From assembly GCA_047967505.1 (NCBI GenBank), contig CM106539.1: 64,000 nt of DNA; one strand, written 5' to 3'. The notes beneath the pieces are model-generated. The model had not been told where the DNA came from. It searched no databases and worked only from the letters and a program-made list of their open reading frames with translations. Position 1 is the stretch's first letter. The number at the start of each line of letters is the position of its first letter. Both the position numbers and the translations under genes were made by a program. This document shows, piece after piece, positions 45,311-56,884 of this stretch. The DNA comes from Dipteris shenzhenensis (Eukaryota > Polypodiophyta > Polypodiopsida > Gleicheniales).

Positions 45311-48300
45311 GACATCTTCGATCTTTATTCTGCAAGGCTATCCAACAGCCATTGCTGTATCTCCACTCTTCATCCAAACTGAAAATACACTGAACAAGTG
45401 CATCAATGACACCCACCTTGCTCAGTGTTGCATCATCACTTCCAAGGCACTCCTTCTGCAACTACATCATCAGCTCCACTCCACTCAAACCAGCAGTAGT
45501 AGTCTCTAACTACCTCTTTCGCAACCACATCTTTAGCGTGCGATCCTGCTCCATATTCATCAGCCACTGCAAAGGATGTGGCTTGGACCTATCCACCACT
45601 TGCTATTCAGGCCACTACTCAGTGGGCATTACTTCCTCAATCCATGCCCCGAGTGGCAACTACTGCTGCCAGCACTCCTGTGGTGTAGCTGGTCACTGAA
45701 TTACTAATTGGCTCATAGGAAGGAGGATTCGGCAATCCAAGGAAGGCAATGTGCTTATTATAGAATTTCTCCAAAAACCTATCTACTTATTTCTACCAAG
45801 GAGGACAAGGAGGCAATGACAGATTGAAGGAATGAGCACACAATTCTAACCATAAACATAGGGAACACCTTTGCTGCTTCAACACATCCACTCTTTTGCT
45901 ATTACGAGCAACTGCATCCACAATGCCATCCACGAACTCTTCGTACTTTGCATGCCAATCCTCCCCAGTCTGCACGAACTCCGCGACAACTCCTTTCCCC
46001 TTATCCGCACCACCACTATCACTTGAGGAAGTACTAGAACCCATAAGTCTAGATACCATTTGCAGTTGTGGACCAAACTCGCACTAGCACTACATCTCCA
46101 TCTATGTCATTGGCATTGTTGCAGAACGAGATCCTGATATGTTTGCAGGATGACAGCCACATTCCAGTGTGCAGCTTGTTTGTCCCACTCCGCCCGCACA
46201 TCCTCTTGAAGAACCTCATGGAATGTGCCCATCTGCTCCATGTTGATGCTTACATTTCCCAAAAAAGCCCGTAAATACTCAGCCAGTGCATCGATAGTAC
46301 GTCAGCGTAACAATTCCTCCTAAATGCCCGAAACATACTCGGAATGCAACTGCTAAGTGGCCTCTGAGTGAGTTTTCACCACTTGCACCTGTGCTTTGAG
46401 AATTGCTTCGAGAAGCTGAAACCTTGCTTGTGTTGACTGTGCAAGGACTCATTCTCCATCCGTAAAATTGAGTGACCTCGGATTCCAAACTTGTCCCCCT
46501 TACTGAATCCCCCCTTGCACCATATTGTGTGGCAAGCCGAGCGAGCAACTAAGAACAAAACTACAGCTGTACATTAAGAGGTTGCGCCCGAATTCAAGCT
46601 GCACCCAAAAAGAAAACCCGATTGAGGATGCCGTAGAAACAACCATAGGCTCAGAGATTACTGCCAATGAATCTGGTGTAGACACCCACACTACCTCAAA
46701 CACTGCCACCACCATTGGAGGAGTCACTGCCTTGACCATTACTGAATGCTAAAGTTGCTCCAACCACCTTTGTGTGAGTGACCCTCCTACCAACAAACTA
46801 CCTCTGAAAACTCCCATCGCCCTCTCTGCCATGACCGGTGGTGCAAGTAGAGGCATGACACTGATCTGCGTTGATGCCGTCCCACTGGTGACCACACTCC
46901 CCATTCCACCTGCATGAGAAGGAGTCAAGGGTGCAAGAGAAGAAACCACCCCCTGATTGAGATGAGGTCCAAATCTTCTCTATTTCTTGGGTGCTCTTCC
47001 ACCAACAGAACCCTCAACCTCCCCCTATACAGGTCCCTTAGGCTCTTGAGTAAGTACCAAATCTGTATTCCATTGAGGTGTCGTAGACTAAAGATGCAAG
47101 GGAAATAGTATCTCCAGAATTTGCCCAATCTTTGAGTTCACTGCCTGCTTCTTCTCCACTGTTGTCACCACCCTTTGAGCCTCTGCATGATTGTGCTCCT
47201 TCAAAACATGAGCCCATGGCACAACCCGCTGCTCAGTAACTGCGATCATCCCTTGAGACCAAGTAGTGATTGTATATGTTTTGGCATGCAAAAACACCGA
47301 CTCCAGAATCCGCCGATATAAATCCCACATCTGCACATCTTGGCAGGCACTCAGCTTGTATTCTCTTCTGGTAAGAGTTTTGAATTCAGCCATCGCCTCT
47401 GTTGAACACGTTGGCTACACGAGCACTCCTCCATCCATGGGCAAAGATAATAGCTAATAAATCAATTGAACTATAAGCTCTCAATGCTCCTCCGAAAATT
47501 CCACATCAATACCCACCACCAGCTACTGGCAAAGCGCTAATGTTGCTGGATGAACATTCACCCATTGCCAATGAATGCTGCTAAAACTTCGAAGGCATAA
47601 TAGTTGAACACGAGCATCAATTGATTGGGAATCAATGTAGACCAATGGAAGTAGAGGAAGACATTGTGCATGAGCCATCCCCATAGCTATGCGAAGTAGG
47701 ATGAAGGAAAGTGCACTGAATGCAGATGAAAGCTGTAAGGCAAAGGAACTCAAGAGAACTATGAGTGCGATGAGGAAAAACAAGCAAGCAACTAGTACAT
47801 GCAAACATATGCTCAAGAATTGCACTCTAGATTGCCAATACCCCGCCTTTACGATAGGCAATTGCATGGCAGCTGGGATAGGACCTTGCAGAAGACTACT
47901 TTCATCATGCCTCAAACCCTTCTGCCAAATATCCTCATGCGATAGATTTGCCACCTCCACCTCAACCCAAGAAACCCGCGCCTCATGATATCAAGAATGG
48001 GCATTGAAGACTGCCGTCATGATGGTATGGACAAAGCCAAAAACCATTAACTAGATGTGGAAGTACATGCCCTTGCAAATACGCAAGATAAAATGATGTT
48101 GATCTGCAATCATAAAAAATCTAGAATGGGCTAGACCATTGCAATTTCAACTTCCCTGGCATCCTTCTAAGGCGAGTGTTGAACAGAAGAACCACTTGCG
48201 CGTGCTCAAAAGATTTTTTCTGAGGTCAAATCCACCCTGTTGTGCTTGAACCTCCAAAGTCAAATAGTAGCTCTCCAGCCACATATCATCCAACTGATCT

Positions 48301-48400
48301 AGAACATCCAACCTAAACACCATGGAGTCCTGTGGAAGAAGCCTATCCTCTACTACAATCTCGGGGGATTCACTCTTCATGAAAGGGGGACATCACTTGC
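45310..48400 (-). other. Unassigned minus-strand sequence upstream of gypsy RT
   Basis: Position suggests gag/protease region of the same element, but no zinc knuckle or retropepsin motif was found. Minus-strand pieces that look protein-like are 48380-48147 (ESPEIVVEDRLLPQDSMVFRL) and 47393-47088 (DVQMWDLYRRILESVFLHAK). Reading frames change often. Confidence 0.3.
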
Positions 48401-48766
48401 GTGCATGAACTTCAAGAAAACCCCCTATTTAAGATCCATGTAGGATGATAAAACACCCCTATTTAAGCTTATAAGATACCACCAAAATTCTATTATGTCC
48501 CCCCTTTCCTTAAATCTACGTTCTTTCTCAAGCATTTAGATCACACAATAAGAAAATTTAGATTACTTTCCCTATGACTATTTAAAACCATACACAAAAC
48601 CAAACTTGTTTGGACTAGTTATCCAAGGTAGTCTATACTATGTCCCCCCCTCTTAAATATGGCATGGGCCCCCTAACTTAAATTCAATATTGGGAAAAAA
48701 TAAAAGGCCCCCCACCCCTAATGTATAAGCTTATGCCTCATTTTAAAAAACCCCCCTATTGTACAC

Positions 48767-50100
48767 TCACGTGATATCATAAGTTTCCTCTTGTGAATCC
48801 CCCGGGACTACAATCCTTAGACTCGGAACAATATGCTCGATTGGCATAATTGCTTCCAGCCCAAATGCCAATTTGAAAAGAGTCACCTTGAATGATGTGC
48901 GGTAAGCCCATAGTGCCGCCAACAACTTCTCATCCCAATCCGTGCGGTGCTCATTCACCAACAACGACATAATCCACTTGAAAGTATGATTTGTAGACTC
49001 TGCCAATCCATTGGCTTGTGGATAGTAGGGGGAAGACTTCTTGTGAATCACCATATAGAAAGAATTCATCCGCTTGATGACCTTATTAACAAAGTGCCCC
49101 CCTATTGCTGACAATTTCAATTGGGCAACCGAACCGAGTGAACACATTGTGGTGGTACATGCATTTTGCGACCGAATTTGTAGTATTTTCCTGTGAAGCC
49201 CAAGCTTCCACCCATTTGGTACAATAGTCCATGGCCACTAGAGTGTAACAATTCCTTGTGCGGGTAGCTACGAGCTTGAATGGACCCATGAAATCCAGAC
49301 CCCAATTTTGAAATGGCTTTAGAGGAAATATGGGGTGAAGTGGCATACAATCATGATCTGTGGGTTGGCCCAACCGTTGGCAGAGGTCACAACTCTTTGT
49401 AAACCGTCTGGCATCCTTCTGCATGGTTGGCCACCATAAGCCCGCTTGCAAAATTTTCTTTGTGGTTACTTCTCCCGCAAAATGACCACCCAAAACCCAC
49501 AATGGGCTTCCATTAGCACTGCCTCCTGCTCATGAGGATGAAAACACCATAGTAGGGCCTCTATCAGGTGTCGTTGGTATAGCTAGCCTAGGACTACTTC
49601 AATGGATCGGCTCCACAATGCCAATCACTTCCTCTGGTCTCTATTCATGTACTTGGGCATGATGCTGGTAGACAGGAAGAACGAGACTTCTCATCATACC
49701 ATGACCATGGGCCTTTCGGAATGACTTTGACCTCTACCTCGATTGGATCCGCCCAAAAAATCACCACCAGCTTTGCATCAAGAAACTTTTCCTCCACTCC
49801 CTTTAGCAGTTCTTTGGACTCGAGTCGAGATAAGTAATCTGCTACCACATGCTACGAGCTCGGCCGATGAATCACATCAAAATCATATTCCTACAATAGC
49901 AACACCCAGTGTGCTAATTGGCCCATAAGACTTTGCTATTTTACCAAATACAACAATGTGGAATGATCAACATGGAATACAAAAGGTCAACCCAACAAAT
50001 AATGCCAAAATTTTTTGATGGAATAGATCATACCCAGTCCTTCTATCTCTGTGACAGAGTAATTCTTTTCGGTTGTTGAGAGTCATCGACTAACTTTGTA
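48767..50100 (-). pseudogene. Ty3/gypsy RNase H tail and integrase remnant
   Basis: From about 50075 downward on minus: RNase H-like EIEGLGMIYSIKKFWHYLL, then VVADYLSRLESKELLKG (49848), then integrase: TTKKILQAGLWWPTMQKDA, CDLCQRLGQPTD (zinc Cys pair), NWGLDFMGPF (first catalytic Asp intact), TKWVEAW, VSNRG at about 49095 (second Asp replaced by Asn, then a frameshift), GGHFVNKV, YYPQANGLAEST (Glu kept). The end at 48767 has LAFGLEAIMPIE. It is closer to consensus than the copies at 1-1085 and 26860-27990. Confidence 0.9.
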
Positions 50101-50159
50101 TTCTGAAGCAAAGAGCTCACACAACAACTGTGTACAGAACAACGTCAGAATGCTAGTAA

Positions 50160-51350
50160 TAGCATGCATACAAGAACCATCTGATGGTTAGGAAAGTGCC
50201 TGTTGAAGACTCAATCGCTTGGAGAACTAAACTGCCAATCCTTGCGGCTAACCTACCCTCACACACCCCTCAGTGTTACTACTACTAACTTGCATGGTTA
50301 TGCAATAACATTCATCCATTCCTCCACTCCCCTTGGGGTGGTGTCCCTCTTGGCCTTAGTGGGATCCTTTAGGCTTTTGGAACTTGGGAGCTTTGGACTT
50401 GAGGGGGGCTCCTTCATGGCACTTATGGAGCTGGTTGGAGAGGTAAATTTACTCAACTGAGATCCCCAATTGGAGGAGAACTCATGGTGAGTTGTAGTGT
50501 TAGCCAATGGAGGTCTACTGATTTAACCCTTTCTATCCCTCTACTCACCTCACGGGGTTTGAGCATGTTAAACATTCTGAGGGGCACCATTGTACTCAAC
50601 TCTTCATGCTCAGGGGTTGCTATTTGGAATCCCATTCTTTCTGGGACTTTGATGTTTGCCAGAATGTGCATCTTATTTTGAGACAACTCTTGGCTCAGAG
50701 AGAGGGGCATGCCAAAATTCATTTGCCTCCTTCTCATCACCTTCTCTCTCATAAGTTTGGAAAAGTTTTAGGGATGCAGTCTTGTCAGTTGTGTTAGGTT
50801 GCATGTCAAATAGTTGTCTTGACATTGGGTGGGCCTTGTATGTGCGCAAGTCCACTTGCATGATTTGCTCCTCATGCCGTAAATAGATGTTGTTTGTGTG
50901 CCAATCATGTACGAGTTCGAACATTCGTAGGAAGGGCCTAGTACTCAAGCTCATATATACCATTGCAAGGTCATATTTCAACATTAAGCTTGAGGGGTGG
51001 TATATATCGTGTATTAATACCATTGCAAGGTCATATTTCAACATTAAGCTTGAGGGGTGGTATATATCGTGTATTAATATGTGGTGCAAAATGTTCCTAG
51101 AAGGCCCGAAATCTTGCTTGCAGAGGCCATAGTTTTGTTCTTATCTCTGATCGAGATGATTTAAAAACCAAAATTGTAGTACTCAAGCTCAACACCATTA
51201 CAAGGTCAGATTTCATTATATAGCTTGAGGGGTGGTGGAGACTACGTATTAATACATAGTGCAAAATGATCCCAAATTGTTCTCTTGTAGAGGCCATAAC
51301 TTTTGCTATAGACCTTCAAGCAAGATGATGTAAAAACCAATACTATAGTA
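50160..51350. repeat. Unrecognised sequence with 60-bp tandem duplication and related third copy
   Basis: An exact 60-bp duplication starts at 50959 and 51019 (ACCATTGCAAGGTCATATTT, GCTTGAGGGGTGGTATATAT). A more distant relative of the same unit follows at about 51190-51260. The minus frame at 50673-51089 stays open through the duplication (60 = 20 codons) but has no recognised domain. Confidence 0.75.
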
Positions 51351-52450
51351 CTCAACCTCTTCTACAACTTCAAAGGTAAAATTTTAATAATTAGCATGTA
51401 TTAATGGGAATGGTATGTGAAAATATTTTTTTCTTATTTGGTTTTATGCTCTTTGATGGAAATTATCATAGTTTTTTGGTTGTGCTTAGGGAGACTAGGT
51501 TCTCAACATCCTTAGGCCTAAACTTGATGATGCATGGAAAAAGGATTCGTTGTTAAATTTGGACCAATTAATACTCTTGATTGTTTGAATGTTGGGATTC
51601 ATTTTATCATTTTTTTGTGAGAGTCCACCTTATGTTAATAAAGAAAATGAGGACCACCAATCAAGATCATTAAGGAATTTCTCCTTTTTATTGGGATATC
51701 TATGATTTTAACATAATGATGATTCTCTATTTCTAATATTCTGAGATTAAATTACATTTTTACTACTAATATCATAGGAGTGAAAGTTGTTGTGGAAGAG
51801 TTCACCAGTTATGTATTTTATTCTTTTTCACCTATGGATATCATCGTGTGTCATGGAGACAAAATTGAGTATGTGGGGATTAAATTGCCATGGGATTGGA
51901 CTTTGCTAGTGAAAAAAAGCTTACTGGATGAAAACACCGTAAGACAGCTAGAAATAGCATGTCTCGGTAGACACTTGCTATTTGAATAGTAAAGCACTAA
52001 TATTTAGAGTCTCCTAAAATTTTCCAATACTGAGAGGTGATTTTTAGACTCTATAGTATCTTTACTTTATAAAATGCACACCCGGCTACTCTTGCTTACA
52101 TGCAAGTAACGTGTTTCTTGACTTTCCCCTTGGCTTTGAGACGTGTGGAGATGGTATACCTACACATTTGTTGATGATGAATACTTAGAGACTTTGAATT
52201 GAAATTGAGTTTGTCATATTGGAATTATCAATCAATGTAATACTTTAACTTGGTCTTTGATTACTTTAAATCGCATGGATATTAAGCAAGACTATGGGTA
52301 GTACTATGACATCTTACATAGGATATTCTACTACTCTAATCATTATGCCAAATTGTGGCTATTTCTTCTTTCTAATTGTTGGACACATGTGATGGGTTAA
52401 GTCAAATGTCATATGTTGATTTCTAAATGCACTAACCTCAAGAGAAGCAT
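51350..52450. other. No recognised gene
   Basis: AT-rich. One plus-strand open frame at 51780-51989 reads protein-like (IEYVGIKLPWDWTLLVKKS) and may be an upstream exon or fragment of the DUF7869-like remnant that follows. Confidence 0.3.
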
Positions 52451-52584
52451 TGGATTCTCACTATGTTTCTAATGGCAAGCAACAACTTCATCTTGGAGCA
52501 GTGGGTGGAACATTCAAAGACCTTGGACTTGGAAGTTCCCATCAAGAAAATCCTTATAAGAAACTACCCAAACACCTATTGTTG

Positions 52585-53414
52585 TAGTTGGATAATTGTG
52601 GTTTTGAAAACAAGAATAGGTACTTGTTTGCATACCTATCATTACTTGTTGCTCGAGGGATTTTCAAGTCAATTCAATTGGGATTCTTAATGGTTGGGCA
52701 TACACATGAGGATATTGATGCAATGTTTAGCAGGTTTTCAGAGAGGTTAAGAACTAGCCAAACATTGACATTTGCACATCTCATGGATACTTTTAGGCAA
52801 TGTGAGGAGTCTTCTCCAATGCCATTTTTGGTAACGGAAGTCCCTGATTTCAAGAGCTATGTTGATGGATGCCTATGCGATGGGAAAGATTCTTTAGTGG
52901 GACACTCAAAGCCTCTCCAATTTCGGTTCTTTATGCGAAATGAAGTTCCTATCATGCAATATAAAGTGCATCCACGATCATTAGATTGGCAACCAAGTGA
53001 AGGTGGCATTGAGTTGTGGAAGAGACATTCGGATGGTCATCCAATGCTACCAAGTGGAGAGCCACCTTATGTAACCATGTTCAAGTAGTTGGTATCAAGG
53101 AGTATGTACGCTTTTGGGAAAAATGGGCACACTTGCAAGGTCCAGAAGCATCTTTCACAAAGTTTTACAAGCCAGTAGTGAAGTACTGGAAGAGCATGAT
53201 TGATGAGCTTGATAAACCAAACAATAGTGTAGAGGGCATGTACGAGAGATTTTGGCCAAAGACGCAACATATTGATTGTGTGCAAGTAGTTGATAATGAA
53301 AACGATGAGTTTCAAGAAATTGAAGAGTTGAATGATCATTACTGTGGACCTCAAAGGAAAAAGCCAAAACAATCATTTGATCCAATGGTTGATGTACTGC
53401 TTGATTTTCATTGA
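52585..53414 (+). pseudogene. DUF7869-type transposase-like remnant
   Basis: The frame from 52585 (TTG-GAT-AAT) gives LDNCGFENKNRYLFAYLSLL, then GIFKSIQLGFLMVGHTHEDI with DAMFSRFS. These two blocks (DNC-x2-ENKN and GHTHEDID-x-MFSR) are the hallmark, as I recall it, of DUF7869 proteins, which are common in bryophytes, algae and invertebrates and look like RNase H-fold transposases. The frame is open to 53088; a one-base shift near 53085 leads to a second frame (VGIKEYVRFWEKWAHLQGP, ending 53414). Upstream parts are lost or degraded. Probably inactive. Confidence 0.7.
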
Positions 53415-53539
53415 TCGCTTCATGAGGCTTGCTCGATTTTCATCAGTTGGGCTATTGACTATATACTCATTTCTTTGTTCTCCCTATCATGGGACAAAAT
53501 CTCATGCCAAAAACTCATTAGTTCCCTTCTCTACTTGCA

Positions 53540-54080
53540 TTTCCCTCCCATTTCACTTTCATTCACAGACAAAAATACTTCCAGATTTCTTAGAGGGTGT
53601 GGCCTTAACTTGGCATGAGGCTTTGCCAAAATACCAAGAGTGATTAGAAAAAGTTGATTCGAGAAATGAAGGAGAGATTTGGGATAGTGGAGTCACTGAA
53701 TGCCTTGCTATTGTAGTTGGATCAAATTTCCCAAGAGGAAGGAGAGTCAGTTTCCACCTTCTCAGTGAGGTATGAGGTTTTGTTTATTAAGTATCAAAAA
53801 GCTGCTTTACATGTTGTTGCTTCTTCTTCTTCTTTGTCTTCCATGGGGGCCTCTAAGAATTCTTTGGCAATGGAACACCTTAAGATGAGCAAGTTTGTCA
53901 TGGATTTGGATATTGGATTGCGTGGAAAAGTTCTTAGCAAGAAGTCTAGTAATCTCAAAGAGGCTCTTCATCTTTCTTTGAAAAAAGAGGCCACCTTTCA
54001 AATTGAGTGCACAATCTTATCTTCTCCAAGTGTGTCAACTCTACCACCTTGTGTAGAGGTAGATTCAATAAATTAGGTAC
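53540..54080 (+). pseudogene. Ty3/gypsy gag remnant
   Basis: Plus-strand frames give ILPDFLEGVALTWHEALPK, then an REMKERFG-like segment in another frame, then LDQISQEEGESVSTFSVRYE, which together match plant gypsy retrotransposon gag (LxGxAxxW, LxxRF, Q-x-ESVxxFxxRY). Open from 53717 to 54076. No zinc knuckle follows. Confidence 0.75.
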
Positions 54081-54179
54081 AAGCCCCATCATTGGATCAC
54101 AATATTGCACAACTTATGCCATAATTTGCTGATTTAAAGTTGCACTTAGTCAATGCAAGGCCACCTAGAGCTTTATAAG

Positions 54180-55209
54180 AAAACAATACAACGTCTGTGC
54201 TCAACAGATAATAGGATCTCGTATGCAAGAGAGAAAAGTAGATAGTATGGAGAATCAAAAATTTGATTACTATAGAACTGATACAATAGATGGCGTTGCC
54301 TCCCAGTCATGCGCTCCTAAGAAACAAGCTTCGATGGCGTGCTGGAAATAGTAGAGGATGAAGGTTGGATGCTAAGGAATCAGGGTTGCTGTAGCCAGTG
54401 ATGAAATGGGCGTCACGGGCTTGCTCTTATATAGCCACCACTAGTAGTCGGTTAGACCCAATTGGGTGACCGACCCAGTCTACCCTAAACGGCCGACTGG
54501 GGGTCGATCCCAAAATAGGCCACCGACCACACGATAGAACCGGTGCACCAAATAGAGCAACTAACCTATGGAGTCCATTCAGCCCATAGCCACCATCCGA
54601 GATCATCTGAGGCTCCAAATGGGCCCCGCAACCCGAGAGTGGGCTGCCTCGAGAAATACTCTGTCTACCCTCAGTGTGGTCAGTCATGGGATGCCTTCCA
54701 TGTAGCCTAGTTGGCAGTGTGCCAACTCTATCTGAAGCCGTCTAGCCATCAGGCCATAGCCACCACTAGTAGTCGGTTAGACCCAATCTGCCCTAAACGG
54801 CCGACTGGGGGTCGATCCCAAAATAGGCCACCGACCACACGATAGAACCGGTGCACCAAATAGAGCAACTAACCTATGGAGTCCATTCAACCCATAGCCA
54901 CCATCCGAGATCATCTGAGGCTCCAAATGGGCCCCGCAACCCGAGAGTTTGGGCTGCCTCGAGAAATACTCTGTCTACCCTCAGTGTGGTCAGTCATGGG
55001 ATGCCTTCCATGTAGCCTAGTTGGCAGTGTGCCAACTCTATCTAAAGCCGTCTAGCCATCAGGCCACACATGGCCCCCATCTGGTGTCCAAACCAGGACC
55101 TATCAAATGACCGAGCTACTCAAATGCCTTCTCCTCATATGGGGGGCTTATAAGTAGAGTTAGCTGGTTCCCGCATAGTTACACGAGAGTGGAGCATTGA
55201 TATCTAACA
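54180..55209 (-). mobile_element. Probable 3' LTR of copia element B, with duplicated U3
   Basis: On minus, a polypurine tract CTTTAGGGGGG (55220-55210) is followed directly by TGTTAGATATC (55209), a typical LTR start. Downstream, GGCTATATAAGAGCAAG (about 54438-54422) is a good TATA box. The stretch between contains a tandem duplication: copies at 54431-54755 and 54756-55066, differing mainly by an 18-base piece missing from the second. The far end of the LTR is uncertain (around 54180). Confidence 0.6.
54431..55066 (-). repeat. 325/311-bp tandem duplication
   Basis: Both copies start with ATAGCCACCACTAGTAGTCGG and end with CTAGCCATCAGGCCA. They are nearly identical apart from one 18-base indel and single changes. 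It lies upstream (on minus) of the TATA box of the probable LTR, so it doubles the likely U3 region. Confidence 0.95.
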
Positions 55210-56880
55210 CCCCCCTAAAGGTCCACCTGCAAGTGACTTACTTTTTTGGCCCAATGCCAAGTCGATGAAGATGCCTCTCCAGCAAGTCTCTTCCAAGAGC
55301 CTTCGTGAAGATGTCCGCAGCATTCTCTGTAGTCGGACAGTACACCAAGTCAACCTCTCCATCCATGATGAGCTCATGTATAAAGTTATATTGAATCTCA
55401 ATGTGTTTTGTGCGAGCATGGAACACATGGTTCTTTGCAATCGCCATGCAACTCTAATTGTCACATGATAACTGTGTAGGCTTGTTCTGCACTGCACCCA
55501 TGTCCCCTAAAATCCTCCTCAACCATACTGTCTCACAAGAAGCAAAACATGCTGATTTGTACTTAGCCTCGGTAGAAGAAAGAGCAACTGTGGATTGCTT
55601 CTTGCTGACCCATGACATAGCTCTAGATCCAAGTGAGAAAGAGTAACCTATCACTGACCTCCTACTGTCCACGTCTCCTACCCAATCCGAGTCACAGAAT
55701 CCGGTCAAGATGTTGCCCTTGGTATAGGTGATGCCATAATCAAGTGTGCCTTTGATGTATTTTAGCACCCGCATCCCTACCCTCCAATGGTTCTCCCGGG
55801 GCTTATTGGAAAACTTGCTTAGTACACTTGTCACAAAACTGATGTCTGGCCGCGTGCTGCACAAGTAAATCAAACCACCCACAAGCCTTCTGTACTTTGC
55901 TTCGTCCACCAGTGGTGATGAATCCTCGTTTGAGAGCTTCATGTCAACCTCCATAGGGGTGCCAATTGTCTTGCACTCAGCCATGCCAAATGCCTTCAGT
56001 ATCTCTCCACAGCATACTTCAGTTGTGAGATGAAGATCTGTTTTGGCTCTTGCCAAACTTCAATCCCTAAACAGAAATGCATCAGTCTGAGGTCAGTCTG
56101 AGGTCTATCATTTCAAACTCTCTTCCTAGCAAATGCTTTGTCTGTGAGATCTTCTCTTCATGGTTCCCTGTTATGACAAGGTCATCCACATAAAGGACCA
56201 CGATCATACACCTGCCTCCTTCTCTGAAGATATGCAAATTTGCATCAGATGGGCTTCTCCTGAACCCGTTTTGTAGAAAGTAGGCATCAATCCACTGGTA
56301 CCATGCTCATGGGGCCTATTTCAACCCGTAAAGTGCCTTCTTTAGTTTACAGACTTTACCTTCTGAATCGGGGATCACAAAACCTGGTGGTTGTTCCACG
56401 TATACCTCCTCCTTGATATCTCCATTCAAAAAGGTGGATTTCACATCCATCTAAAACATGGGCCAACTTCCCTGGGTTGCTAAAGCCAAAACACTGCGAA
56501 TTGTGGTTAGTCGAGCTATGGGAGCAAAAGTATCTTGATAATCAAATCCATGTACCTATGCGAATCCTTTTGCCAAGAGCTGAGCCTTGTACTTATCCAA
56601 CGTGCCATCGGACTTGTACTTGGTCTTGTACACCCACTTGGTGCCGATTACCTTGCATTTTGGTGGATGATCCACAAGATCCTAAGTGTTGTTCTTCATT
56701 ATGGAGCCATACTCTGACTGCATAACCTCCATCCACCTATCATCACCCTGTGCCTCTTCAAGGCACTTGGATTCTTCAGCACGAATCACCTCTGTCATCA
56801 AAGCATAGTTGACCAAGTGTTCCTGCGCCCTTCTTTGCTCCTCTAATCTCTTGGACCCTGCAACATTTTGTAATATACTA
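55204..56880 (-). pseudogene. Ty1/copia element B: RT and RNase H
   Basis: In minus order: connection/RT start with [50 protein letters not shown], catalytic LYVDDLVIT (YVDD at 56192-56181), then RNase H: KTIGTPMEVDMKLS, YRRLVGGLIYL, TRPDISFVTSVLSKF, GFCDSDWVGD, MSWVSKKQSTVALSSTEAKY (open 56056-55454), and KHIEIQYNFIHELI, CPTTENAADIFTKAL. Catalytic motifs are intact, but stops and frameshifts lie upstream. Ends just before the polypurine tract at 55220. Confidence 0.92.
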
Positions 56881-56884
56881 CTTC

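Noticed and set aside
47523-47960. Membrane protein suggested by a hydrophobic minus-strand frame
   Set aside because: Isolated hydrophobic stretch without start context or relatives that I recognise; neighbouring frames are broken.
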